The notes under the pieces are model-generated. The model was not told where the DNA came from. It saw only the letters and a program-made list of their open reading frames with translations, and searched no databases. From NCBI GenBank assembly GCA_024278175.1, contig JAJRTS010000111.1, forward strand, positions 1-64,000: DNA of 64,000 nt, in the 5' to 3' direction. The position numbers and the translations under genes were made by a program. Source of the DNA: Gemmatimonadales bacterium (GTDB lineage: Bacteria > Gemmatimonadota > Glassbacteria > GWA2-58-10). Below, piece by piece: positions 9,213-17,892 of the stretch. How positions within the stretch are numbered: the stretch's first letter is position 1; every line of letters begins with the position of its first letter.

Positions 9213-9722
9213 GAGTTCCCCGCCTCGGGAGAGCTCCTGATACCGATCCGTCACAACTGATAATCAGGATTATTGACGAAGCGGAGATTTGTTCGCGGAA
9301 GCAAGGCGGCAGTGGCGTCGCCGCTGCCGCCCAATACCGTAATCCACGGCATTGGGCGGCTCTTGCCGACAAAGCAGGCGGGCCGAAGGGGAAATAAGCG
9401 CCGGCTTGTTTTTCTTTGGTAAAAATAAAACCAGTCTTCCGCGGATAAAGTAATTCTGTGTTAACTCGCTTCATTGCCAAAAGTTATCGAAATGGGGCTA
9501 TATTTTTTTGAATAATGCCGGCTAAAAAACTCTTGATTTCAGCTATAATCTGTGGTACTTTTTTCTTTGTTAACCGCTGGATGGCCAATAAACTGCGGCC
9601 CAAAAGCGGAAAAGACGGATAACCGATTATTTTCCGGTTATTACAACTTTCCGTTAAACGGACAATAAAACATGACCGCCGGCGCCGGCATACTCCTGGC
9701 GGGCTGCCGTTTTAGCTTGTCC
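9213..9722. other. Non-coding spacer with a strong hairpin
   Basis: This spacer follows yhaM. It holds a strong hairpin at 9326-9360 (15-base arms GCCGCCCAATACCGT and ACGGCATTGGGCGGC with one G-U pair, loop AATCC) without a T-run. A weaker GC-rich hairpin spans about 9669-9713, bounded by AAAAC and GTTTT, and could act as a terminator. A possible 35-codon ATG frame at 9515-9622 encodes one hydrophobic segment but has no ribosome-binding site. Confidence 0.6.
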
Positions 9723-9935
9723 TTTAAAAGCGTGTTGAAAAATACGAAAGTGTGGGCATTGAGGTTGTCAAGGGCAGTTTCCCGTGATGCTGCTTAAAGC
9801 CGGCGGGAGCAACGCAACAGCTTGGGAAAAAACAACTAACCGAATCAGTAAAAGAAACGGCCGTGCCTTGCCCTTGACAACCAGAGGAGAGAAATTTTTA
9901 TCATAGGGCGTTGAATGTTTTTAGTTCAACGCCCC
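9723..9935 (+). repeat. Dispersed structured repeat, copy A (upstream of mreB)
   Basis: First copy of the roughly 200-bp element. The left tail is TTTAAAAGCGTGTTGAA. The inverted arms are GGTTGTCAAGGGC (9763-9775) and GCCCTTGACAACC (9870-9882), with about 94 bases between. The terminal hairpin at 9907-9934 has arms GGGCGTTGAA and TTCAACGCCC. The right arm carries TTGACA (9874-9879), followed after 17-19 bases by TTTATC/TATCAT, so this copy may supply the mre promoter. The other copies are at 17694, 32680, 39083 (degenerate) and 55079. Confidence 0.8.
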
Positions 9936-10081
9936 CTCAGAATAGAGAGTGGCGAATAACCTGTTCACCTGCCGAGCAAGGGTACGACACTATTTCTTCG
10001 ACATTTATCATACTGGTCATACTGGCCGCGCTCGGGACGCTTGTCGCCGTGCTGGTGGCCCGCAATCGTAACTCGACTGCT

Positions 10082-11152
10082 ATGCCCGCCGCCGACCCGG
10101 CCAATGCAGACAAAGGAGGAACTATCAACTCCAGCGGTTCGTTTTTGACAAATGAGATCGCAATCGATCTGGGCACCGCCAACACACTGGTTTACATCAA
10201 AGGCAAAGGAATCGTACTCAACGAGCCCTCGGTGGTGGCGATCGACCGGGCCAGCGGCAAGGTGAAGGCAGTGGGGCTGGAGGCCAAGGCGATGTTGGGC
10301 CGCACCCCGGCCAGTATCACGGCGATTCGTCCGCTGAAAGACGGTGTGATCGCCGATTACGAAGTAACCGAGGAAATGCTGCGCTATTTTATCAAGGCCG
10401 TGCTCAAGAGCCGTTTCCTGCCTGTCAAACCCAGGGTGATTATCTGTGTACCCAGCGGAATCACCGAGGTGGAGCGCCGCGCCGTGCGCGACAGCGCCGA
10501 GAGCGCCGGGGCCAAGGAAGTCTATCTGGTGGAGGAACCGATGGCCGCGGCTATCGGCGTGGGCCTGCCGGTGGAAACACCCAGCGGCAACATGATTATC
10601 GATATCGGCGGCGGCACCACGGAAATTGCGGTGATCGCCCTGTCGGGTATTGTCAGCAACATCTCGATCCGTGTCGGCGGCGATGAGCTGGATGAGGCGA
10701 TCGGGCAGTTCCTCAAGAAAAACTACAACATCCTGATCGGCGACCAGACAGCAGAGCAGATCAAGATCAATATCGGCAGTGCCTACCCACTGGGCGACGA
10801 GAAGGAGATGGAAGTCAAGGGCCGCGATATAGTCTCCGGAATTCCCAAAACCGTGACAATTCATTCCAGCGAGGTCCGCGAATCCCTTCAGGAGCCGATC
10901 ATGGCGATTGTCGAGGCTACGCGCCAGGCCCTTGAGCAGACTCCGCCCGAGCTGGCCAGCGACATCGTGGACCGCGGAATCGTGATGACCGGCGGTGGTT
11001 CGCTGCTGCGCGGCCTGGACCAGTTGTTGCGCGAGGAGACCAATTTGCCGATCAACGTGGACGAGGAACCGCTGACCTGTGTCGTACGCGGTACGGGAAG
11101 GATACTGGACGACCCCAAGCGTTACTGGGTAGTGCTGAGCCAGAGCAAGTAG
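10082..11152 (+). CDS. mreB: Rod shape-determining actin homologue MreB
   Basis: Actin-fold ATPase that organises lateral wall synthesis with MreC, MreD, PBP2 and RodA. The phosphate-1 motif is [12 protein letters not shown], followed by [12 protein letters not shown], the phosphate-2 motif [13 protein letters not shown] and the adenosine motif [11 protein letters not shown]. The start is ambiguous. The conserved core begins at about 10151. The ATG used here (10082) has no ribosome-binding site. A strong AAAGGAGG at 10112-10119 sits just before an in-frame ATC (10124), which would give the usual 342-residue MreB. The frame stays open up to a TTG at 9911 and encodes a convincing hydrophobic segment ([18 protein letters not shown]) before the core. 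Either ATC is the start or this MreB carries an unusual membrane-spanning leader. Confidence 0.93.
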   Translation: MPAADPANADKGGTINSSGSFLTNEIAIDLGTANTLVYIKGKGIVLNEPSVVAIDRASGKVKAVGLEAKAMLGRTPASITAIRPLKDGVIADYEVTEEMLRYFIKAVLKSRFLPVKPRVIICVPSGITEVERRAVRDSAESAGAKEVYLVEEPMAAAIGVGLPVETPSGNMIIDIGGGTTEIAVIALSGIVSNISIRVGGDELDEAIGQFLKKNYNILIGDQTAEQIKINIGSAYPLGDEKEMEVKGRDIVSGIPKTVTIHSSEVRESLQEPIMAIVEATRQALEQTPPELASDIVDRGIVMTGGGSLLRGLDQLLREETNLPINVDEEPLTCVVRGTGRILDDPKRYWVVLSQSK

Positions 11153-11275
11153 GCGTGCGCGGCGGGCAGGCAGCGGCTTTGACTTCACCGCGATGCGCCT
11201 GTCGCGGCCTGGACCATCACAGGGCCGTACGGGGTGTGCCACGTTAATGCAGTTTCATTCTGCCGTGCGAGCACG

Positions 11276-12136
11276 ATGTCCAGATTCTTCCTTTTCCTGT
11301 GGGAACACAGACAGAGCCTGTTGTTTCTGCTGCTGATTCTGCTTTCGCTGGCAGCGATTTCCCTGTCCGGTGAAAACCGGTTCAATCTCGCCCGTCAGAT
11401 CAACCGCACGCTGATCACTCCATTCCAGATGGTTGTTTCCAAGGCGGATTACTATCTCAGCCTGAAACAGGAAAACGAGCGCCTGCGCAAGAACAATTTC
11501 GTCCTCTCGCTGGAACTCTACCACCTGGAACAGGCCCGTCAGCAGAACGAACGGCTCAAGGCGCTGCTCGATTTCTCCCCCGCCACGCCGATCCACTTTA
11601 TCGCCAGCCGGGTTATCAGCGGCGGAATCGGCGAACGGGCCAACGTGTTCATTATCGACAAGGGTTCCCGCCACGGAATCCGGATCAACCTGCCCGTACT
11701 CGTTCCCGAGGGGCTGGTGGGCAAGATTATCGAAACCGATCCCGCCCGCAGCGTGGTACAGCTTTATACCCATCAGGACTTCCGCGTGAGCGCGATGCCC
11801 TCCGGCAAGACAGAGCGCGGCATTGCCGGCAGCGCCAGCGGCGGGCGGCTCTACCTGTTCAACATCCCCCTTCGCACCAGTATCACCCCCGGAGACTTGA
11901 TTGTCAGTTCCGGGATGGGCGGCATCTTCCCCAAGGGTATCCCTATCGGCGAGGTGGCCGATATTGAGCGTGAGAGGGAGATGGGTATCAAGCTGCGCGC
12001 CCGCCTGAACCCGTCGGTAAACCTCGATAAAATAAGCGAACTGTTCGTACTCGCGGACAGCGCGTTCGTATCGCCGGGAGCGGGGATCCTGTTCGAAACC
12101 GGTGATTCCCTGAACCTGCTCTGGAGCGACCAGTAA
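11276..12136 (+). CDS. mreC: Rod shape-determining protein MreC
   Basis: 286 residues. There is a short cytoplasmic N-terminus, one membrane segment (about 13-31, LLFLLLILLSLAAISL), a periplasmic coiled coil (about 58-95, LKQENERLRKNNF...) and the paired beta-barrel MreC domain (about 105-270). It is the periplasmic scaffold linking MreB to PBP2. The ATG at 11276 gives a normal N-terminus; an upstream ATG at 11234 would add 14 residues with no support. It overlaps the mreD start by one base (TAATG). Confidence 0.93.
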   Translation: MSRFFLFLWEHRQSLLFLLLILLSLAAISLSGENRFNLARQINRTLITPFQMVVSKADYYLSLKQENERLRKNNFVLSLELYHLEQARQQNERLKALLDFSPATPIHFIASRVISGGIGERANVFIIDKGSRHGIRINLPVLVPEGLVGKIIETDPARSVVQLYTHQDFRVSAMPSGKTERGIAGSASGGRLYLFNIPLRTSITPGDLIVSSGMGGIFPKGIPIGEVADIEREREMGIKLRARLNPSVNLDKISELFVLADSAFVSPGAGILFETGDSLNLLWSDQ

Positions 12137-12618
12137 TGTCGAACCTGCGCTTCATCCTGTTCCTGCTGACGCTCTTTTTCGTCCATCTTCTGTTCTATCA
12201 GTATATCTCGATGGGCGAGATTTTCCCCGACCTGTTCCTGGTGATGGTGGTTTATGCCGGGTTGATCTGGGGGCCGGAATGGGGTAGCCTGACCGGCTTT
12301 TTCGCCGGGATGGCCCAGGACAGTTTCAGTTTTACCTATTTTGGCCTTCACGCACTGGCCAAGGTGCTGGTGGGGTTTTCAATCGGCAAGGTACGGCATA
12401 GCTTTTTCAGCGGCAAACCCACGGTGCAGATCGCGATCATCCTGGCGGCCAAGATGGTCCACGACGCCGTGTTCTACGGGATCTATTTAGCCAGGACCGA
12501 CGAGAGTTTCTGGCGGCAGTTGCTGTTCGTCTCGGCCCCTGCCGCACTTTATACCGCCGTGCTGGGAGTAGCCCTGTTCTTCCTGTTCCGTATCCACCAG
12601 AAATCCAGGGGATGGTGA
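12136..12618 (+). CDS. mreD: Rod shape-determining protein MreD
   Basis: 160 residues with five or six predicted membrane segments. The N-terminal pattern FPDLFLVMVVYAGLIWGPEWG matches the MreD family, followed by GFFAGMAQDSF. It is an integral inner-membrane component of the elongasome. The one-base overlap with mreC implies coupled translation, and mrdA begins five bases after its stop. Confidence 0.9.
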   Translation: MSNLRFILFLLTLFFVHLLFYQYISMGEIFPDLFLVMVVYAGLIWGPEWGSLTGFFAGMAQDSFSFTYFGLHALAKVLVGFSIGKVRHSFFSGKPTVQIAIILAAKMVHDAVFYGIYLARTDESFWRQLLFVSAPAALYTAVLGVALFFLFRIHQKSRGW

Positions 12619-12622
12619 TCTG

Positions 12623-14440
12623 ATGCCACTACGGACCAGGCACGGCGAGGGCGTTTCCGGCAGGTTGCTCAAAGCGCGGATGGCCAAGGTGATCATTCTG
12701 ATCCCGTTCATCGTGCTGATCGCCATCTTTTTCCGCTACCAGGTACTGCATACCAGCGAATACACTCTGCACTCAGAGGAAAACCGCCTGCGAAGGATCG
12801 AGTTGCCCCCGCCGCGGGGACTGATCACCGACCGCAACGGCAAAGTGCTGGCCGAGAATATCCCGTCCTACTCGATAGAGCTTTATCCCCAGCCGCCGGA
12901 TTCGATGGAGATCGCTCTCGAACGCCTGGCTCCCCTGCTGAAACTCAGCGTGAGCGACCGGGAACAACTCCTGCAGAAATACAAGCTCCGCCGCTCAAGT
13001 CCGCTACGGGTCGCCTCGGATATCGACCAGAAAACCCTGGCCGTTGTAGAGGAACACCGCAGCACTTTCCCGGGAATCTATCTCCGCTCGGACATGAAGC
13101 GCAGTTACGTTTACGGCCCCGCCCTGGCCCACGTGCTGGGCTATGTGGGCGAGATCACCGATAGCGAGCTGGAAGACTCGGCCTACTCGGACCACACGAT
13201 GGGCAGTCTGATCGGGCGCAGCGGGATCGAGGCCCAGTACGAGCATCTTCTGCACGGTGTGCGCGGCGTGAAGTTCATCGAGGTGGACGCCCGTGGGCGT
13301 GAGCTGGGCCCGTTTCACGACAAGACTCCGGTGATGCCCACCCGCGGCAACGACCTTCGGCTCACTATCGACCTCCGCCTGCAAATGGCGATGCATGCGA
13401 TCATGGACACTATCGAGATCGGCGCGATGGTGGCCGTGGACCCGCGCACCGGCGGCGTGCTGGCGATGGTGAGCAAACCGGAATTCGACCCCAACCGGCT
13501 CAGCAGCGGAATTTCATCCAGCCAGTGGCGGCAGTTGCTGTTCCATCCCAACAAGCCGTTCCTCAACCGCGTGATCCAGGGAATCTATCCCCCCGGCTCC
13601 ACGTTCAAGGTTTTCACCACGCTGGTGGGCGCCGATCTGGGGCTGATCGGAGCGGACGCGCCCGGCCTGGAGGTTATCTGCCGCGGTGGCCTGCAGTACG
13701 GACGCCGGTTTTTCAAATGCTGGCAGGCAGGTGGCCACGGCAAGGTGGATTACCGCGACGCCATCGTGCGCTCCTGCGACACATTCTTCTACCAGCTCGG
13801 GATCAAGATCGGCCTCGAGAGGTTTTGCCGCTACGGCAAGGAGAGCGGCCTGCTGGAAAAAACCGGGGTAGACCTGCCCAACGAGGAAGCGGGCCTGTTC
13901 CCCGACGAGAACTGGTACAGCCGTAACTACGGGCGCGGCAACTGGGGTCCGGGCAACGTGCTCAACCTCTCGATCGGCCAGGGGGAAATAACCATGAGCC
14001 CGCTGCAACTGGCGATGATGTACTCGCCGATCTGCAACGGCGGCCGCCGCTACCGTCCCCACCTGCTGGAAACCGATCCCGAGACGCTCCGTCTGCCGGA
14101 CATCATGTTTTCCAGGGAACACCTGGAAATGCTGATCGGCCCGTTGACCGGAGTTGTCAACGACCCCGTTCACGGCACGGCCCGCGGCAGCCGCCTCTGG
14201 GGACAGAAGTTGAAGATGGCGGGCAAGACCGGCACATCCCAGAATCCCCACGGCGATGACCACGGGCTGTTTGTCGGCCTGTTCCCCGCCTCGGCGCCGG
14301 AGATTGTGGTTTCAATTGTGGTGGAGCACGGCCTGCACGGTTCCGCCACCGCCCGCCTGGTCAAGGACCTGATGTTGGCCTATCTGGAATTCAGGGGGCA
14401 GGAAACCGGTAACGAGGAATTCGCTATAATTGCTCACTGA
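12623..14440 (+). CDS. mrdA: Penicillin-binding protein 2 (elongasome transpeptidase)
   Basis: 605 residues. One membrane anchor (about 22-40) is followed by the pedestal domain with PPPRGLITDRNGKVLAENIP and a class B transpeptidase domain. The catalytic serine is in GSTFK (Ser about 326), the second motif is SCD (about 384) where many PBPs have SxN, and the KTGT motif is at about 535 (AGKTGTSQNP). It cross-links peptidoglycan during side-wall growth. It sits between mreD and rodA, its glycosyltransferase partner, as in the classical mre/mrd order. Confidence 0.95.
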   Translation: MPLRTRHGEGVSGRLLKARMAKVIILIPFIVLIAIFFRYQVLHTSEYTLHSEENRLRRIELPPPRGLITDRNGKVLAENIPSYSIELYPQPPDSMEIALERLAPLLKLSVSDREQLLQKYKLRRSSPLRVASDIDQKTLAVVEEHRSTFPGIYLRSDMKRSYVYGPALAHVLGYVGEITDSELEDSAYSDHTMGSLIGRSGIEAQYEHLLHGVRGVKFIEVDARGRELGPFHDKTPVMPTRGNDLRLTIDLRLQMAMHAIMDTIEIGAMVAVDPRTGGVLAMVSKPEFDPNRLSSGISSSQWRQLLFHPNKPFLNRVIQGIYPPGSTFKVFTTLVGADLGLIGADAPGLEVICRGGLQYGRRFFKCWQAGGHGKVDYRDAIVRSCDTFFYQLGIKIGLERFCRYGKESGLLEKTGVDLPNEEAGLFPDENWYSRNYGRGNWGPGNVLNLSIGQGEITMSPLQLAMMYSPICNGGRRYRPHLLETDPETLRLPDIMFSREHLEMLIGPLTGVVNDPVHGTARGSRLWGQKLKMAGKTGTSQNPHGDDHGLFVGLFPASAPEIVVSIVVEHGLHGSATARLVKDLMLAYLEFRGQETGNEEFAIIAH

Positions 14441-14459
14441 ACCTGCGAAGTAGCCAGCC

Positions 14460-15694
14460 ATGTGGATCAAGAGATACGACTGGGTGCTGATGAGCCTGGT
14501 GCTGCTGCTGACTTTCTACGGCGTGATGATGATTTACAGCGCCGACCAGATCCAGACAGTACGGACCAGCGGTGTGCTGCACTACCGCCGTCAGCTTATC
14601 TGGCTGGTAATCAGCGTGGCTGCGATGGTGGGAGTCAGCGCGTTCAGTACCCGCGTGGTGGAGATGCTGGCCTACGCGGTCTACGGGCTGATCGTGCTGG
14701 CGCTGGGTGCGCTGTTGCTTACCGGCCAGGGAGTCGAGCGCTGGGTGACCATCCCGGGCGCCGGGATCAACCTTCAACCGGCCGAGTGGGCCAAGTTGAC
14801 CACGATCCTGGCCTTAGCAAGCTATCTGGCGGGCCGCAAAAAGCAGATCGACTCGCTTAAGGACCTGGTGATCCCGGTGTTGATTGTGGGCCTGCCCGGC
14901 AGCCTGATCCTGCTTCAACCCGACCTTGGCACCTCGATAGTCTTTTTCTTTATCTTTTTCGGCATGCTCTACTGGGCCGGCCTGCCGCTGATCTACCTGT
15001 TCCTGATAGTCAGCCCGATAATCAGCTTTCTGCTGGCCCTGATCACCCACCTGGGCGAGATGCAATTCCCACTGTGGGGCGTGTTCATTATTTTTCTGTG
15101 TATCCTGATTTTCTACCGGCGGATTTACCTGATGGACGCGATCGTGTTCACCCTGGCCAATCTGCTGACCGGAATCATGACCTCGCCGTTGTGGAACTCG
15201 CTCAAGCCCTATCAGCAAAAACGCATTCTGGTTTTCTTTCAGCCGGAGCTGGATCCCCAGGGCAGTGGCTGGCAGATCATCCAGAGCAAGGTGGCGATCG
15301 GCAGCGGCGGACTGCTGGGCAAGGGCTATCTGTTGGGGACGCAAAAAAACCTGGCGTTTTGCCAGCCCAGCACACAGATTTCATTTTTCCGCTGGTGGGC
15401 GAGGAATTCGGGTTCGTGGGCGTGGCGGTGGCTCTGCTGTTGTTTTACTTTCTGCTCAGCCACATCCTGGAGCTGGCCCGGGTGTCCGGTAACAGTTTTT
15501 CCAGCCTGGCCGCGGCGGGAATAGCAAGTTTTCTCTTCGGCCATATCATCATCAACGTGGGCATGACAGTCGGCCTGATGCCGATCACGGGCCTGCCGTT
15601 GCCGCTGTTCAGCTACGGCGGTTCGTTTTTGATGACATGCTACATGGCGATCGGCATCCTGCATAGAATTTACATGGAACGGGGCAGCATTTGA
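14460..15694 (+). CDS. rodA: Peptidoglycan polymerase RodA, interrupted by a -1 frameshift
   Basis: SEDS-family glycosyltransferase with about ten membrane segments. The first frame runs from 14460 to 15524 and matches RodA up to GKGYLLGTQKNLAF; the remainder (PAQHTDFIFPLVGEEFG to the ERGSI end) is in the -1 frame ending at 15694. Joined, the product is about 411 residues, a normal RodA length. One T missing from the run 15357-15360 would explain the break and restores the family pattern GTQ-x5-LP-x2-HTDFIF. The break also lies beside A AAA AAC (15344-15350), a classical -1 slippery heptamer, followed at once by a CTGGC/GCCAG hairpin. It may be a sequencing or assembly error, a real mutation or programmed frameshifting. 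Confidence 0.9.
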
Positions 15695-16695
15695 CCAGGC
15701 GTGTTCAACATCCCGATAGCGGTGCCAAACCACCGGTGGATATTTCGGTGGTCATCCCGGTTTACAACGAGGTCGACAGTCTGGAGCCGCTGTTTGGGAA
15801 GTTAAGCGAGGTGCTCGGCACCATGGGCCGCGGTTTCGAGATATTGTTCATCGACGACGGCAGCGACGACGGCAGCGGCGACGTGCTGGAGCGCCTCAGA
15901 CAGCGCGACACACGGGTGGGCGTGATCAGCTTCCGGCGCAATTTCGGCAAGAGCGCCGCGCTGGACGCCGGGTTCGGGGCCTGCCGGGGGGAGTTGGTGT
16001 TCACGATGGATGCCGACCTTCAGGACGACCCCGAGGAGATGCCGGCGATGCTGGCCAAGCTTGAGCAGGAGGGTTACGACCTTGTCAGCGGCTGGAAACA
16101 CGACCGCCAGGACTCGCTGGGTAAGACCCTGCCATCCAGGCTGTTTAACCTGGTTACCTCGATTGCCAGCGGCCTTCGGCTCCACGATTTCAACTGCGGG
16201 TTCAAGCTCTACCGCGGGATTGTGGCGCGGGGGCTTAAGGTTTACGGCGAGCTTCACCGCTACCTTCCCGCCCTGGCCCACTGGCAGGGCTACCGGGTAA
16301 CCGAAATCAAGGTGCGCCATCACAAGCGCAAGTTCGGCCGCAGCAAGTTCGGAGCCGGCCGCCTGGTCAAGGGCTACCTGGACCTGATCACCGTGGTGTT
16401 TCTCAACCGTTACACACGCAGCCCCCTTCACTTTTTCGGCACACTGGGCAGCCTGCTCTGCGCCCTGGGGTTCGCCATCGGACTCTATTTCGTGGGCTAC
16501 TGGGTGACCCATCATAATATCGGCGGGCGCGTACCGTTGCTGCTGTTCGCCATCTTTCTGATGCTGACCGGGGTACAGTTGATCAGCACCGGGTTGCTGG
16601 GCGAGATGCTGACCAGCAGCCTGCACTACGAGCGTGAGCCTGCCTACCTGGTGCGCGAGCAGAACCTTCCTGAAAAGCAGCCGCGGGAGAGCTGA
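15691..16695 (+). CDS. Family 2 glycosyltransferase, DPM1/ArnC-like, with C-terminal membrane segments
   Basis: 334 residues. The GT-A domain begins ISVVIPVYNE (about 19-28) and carries the metal-binding DADLQDDPEE near residue 109. The ending has two membrane helices (about 245-270 and 280-302), as in GtrB/ArnC enzymes that transfer sugars to polyprenyl phosphate. It starts with TTG overlapping the rodA stop (TTGA), so it is the last gene of the mre/mrd operon. Acceptor and donor are not deducible; a role in envelope glycan assembly is inferred from the fold and the context. Confidence 0.88.
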   Translation: MTRRVQHPDSGAKPPVDISVVIPVYNEVDSLEPLFGKLSEVLGTMGRGFEILFIDDGSDDGSGDVLERLRQRDTRVGVISFRRNFGKSAALDAGFGACRGELVFTMDADLQDDPEEMPAMLAKLEQEGYDLVSGWKHDRQDSLGKTLPSRLFNLVTSIASGLRLHDFNCGFKLYRGIVARGLKVYGELHRYLPALAHWQGYRVTEIKVRHHKRKFGRSKFGAGRLVKGYLDLITVVFLNRYTRSPLHFFGTLGSLLCALGFAIGLYFVGYWVTHHNIGGRVPLLLFAIFLMLTGVQLISTGLLGEMLTSSLHYEREPAYLVREQNLPEKQPRES

Positions 16696-16802
16696 GACCG
16701 GTGTTGCGTCCTGCGAATCATGCACAAAAAAAGCGAGCTGTTAATCCCCCTCGATCCCTTTACTTAGCAGCTGGGCACAACTCCCTCCCGAACGGGGACA
16801 AT

Positions 16803-16842
16803 AAAAATACCCGGGCCGCTTGATGCGGACCGGGCATTTTGT
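16803..16842. terminator. Bidirectional terminator between converging genes
   Basis: Stem CCCGGGCCGC with GCGGACCGGG (loop TTGAT), flanked by AAAAAT on the left and ATTTTGTTT on the right. It lies between the converging glycosyltransferase and sorting-domain genes and can serve both. Confidence 0.8.
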
Positions 16843-16875
16843 TTATCGAGATTCCTGCATCGGAAAACCGACTAT

Positions 16876-17454
16876 TTATTTCAGCACCACCATCTTGCGG
16901 GTCGAGACGAAAGTGTCGGCGACTATGCGGTAGAAATACACACCGCTGCTGATCCGCCGCCCCCTGTTGTCTGCGCCGTCCCAGTTGACATTGTACGTGC
17001 CGGGCCCCTGGCTCTTATCCACCAGCGTCCTGACCAACTGGCCGCGAATGTTGAACACGTTGAGCCGGACAGCCACCTGGCCGTTGTCCTCGGGGATCGA
17101 GTAGCTGATCGTTGTGGAGGGATTGAACGGATTGGGATAGTTCTGCGCCAGGAAAAAAGCTTTAGGCAGATAGGAAGATTTGTTCAGGCCCAACTGATCG
17201 TAAGCCTCGGCGAGCAACTCCTGAGCCAACCCGCCGCTGGCAGCTATCTGATCGATGTTCTTCCCTTCAAAATCGAGCGGCGCGCTGAGCACCGAGCCAT
17301 CCGGGAACACCAATTCGATACTGGAGGAGCTCAACCGGACATCGTAGCCGTCGTTATCCTTAACCTTGTCCGCGGCCCTCAAACCAAGACCGGCACCGGC
17401 CAGAAATACCGTCAGCACGGCCACAGTCGCCATTTGAACAAATCTGCCGGTCAT
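16876..17454 (-). CDS. Small secreted protein ending in a T9SS/FlgD-like sorting domain
   Basis: 192 residues. A signal peptide (about 1-27, core VAVLTVFLAGAGLGL) is followed by only about 75 residues of unrecognised sequence. The C-terminal domain of about 90 residues contains AQNYPNPFNPSTTISYSI, VRLNVFNIRGQLVRTLV and SSGVYFYRIVA...KMVVLK. This is the type A C-terminal sorting domain of FCB secreted proteins (TIGR04183-like, FlgD Ig fold). It normally sits at the end of a large exported protein; here there is almost no cargo. No other secretion-system component is in the window, so whether the domain works as a T9SS signal is inference. Confidence 0.85.
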   Translation of the reverse strand: MTGRFVQMATVAVLTVFLAGAGLGLRAADKVKDNDGYDVRLSSSSIELVFPDGSVLSAPLDFEGKNIDQIAASGGLAQELLAEAYDQLGLNKSSYLPKAFFLAQNYPNPFNPSTTISYSIPEDNGQVAVRLNVFNIRGQLVRTLVDKSQGPGTYNVNWDGADNRGRRISSGVYFYRIVADTFVSTRKMVVLK

Positions 17455-17693
17455 AATCCTCTCCCCGGTTTTAGCTGAAAGATGCTTTGATGTTTCTCCC
17501 TCGTTTCAAAACCACTGCAATAACCGTTCCTGAATAATACGAAAAATCCATATCACTACAGCGCTTACGGTTGGCTCTCATTTACTTACTACACGCCCGC
17601 TCCCGTTGTGTTCGCTTTGCGGGCAGGCTGCCCGGAAACATGCGTAATTCCACCACACCTGTTACCAGTCCGGCAACACCGGGACAGCCGGCA
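17455..17693. other. Spacer upstream of the sorting-domain gene
   Basis: Non-coding. It should hold the promoter of the minus-strand sorting-domain gene, but no -10/-35 pair stood out. The 17620-17693 part is GC-rich with short inverted segments (GCAGGCTGCC). It leads directly into repeat copy B. Confidence 0.4.
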
Positions 17694-17891
17694 GCGTGCC
17701 CAAAAAATACCGAAGGGATGGGAATTGTGGCTGTCAAGGGCCGTTCCCCGTTGTGCCGAAAAAAAGCAGGAGCAATGTAACCGTTTGTAAGACAAATAGC
17801 AGAACCGGTAAAAAAACTCGGCTTGCCCTTGACAACCTGTCGAGCAAAATTTTTCATCCCATGGCGTTGAATGTCTTCATTTCAACGCCCC
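17694..17891 (+). repeat. Dispersed structured repeat, copy B
   Basis: The left tail GCGTG...AAAAAATACCGAA aligns with copy A with small gaps. The inverted arms are GGCTGTCAAGGGC (17729-17741) and GCCCTTGACAACC (17825-17837). TTGACA is followed 17 bases later by TTTCAT. The terminal hairpin at 17863-17890 has arms GGCGTTGAA and TTCAACGCC. The element ends two bases from the stop codon of the minus-strand AMMECR1 gene. Confidence 0.75.
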
Positions 17892-17892
17892 G

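Noticed and set aside
9515-9622. 35-codon frame with one hydrophobic segment
   Set aside because: No ribosome-binding site, and the upstream run of Ts suggests promoter-like or neutral DNA; too short to support.
9723-9935. Repeat hairpin as an ordinary rho-independent terminator
   Set aside because: In no copy does a U-run follow the stem on either strand, and copy A precedes a gene instead of following one.
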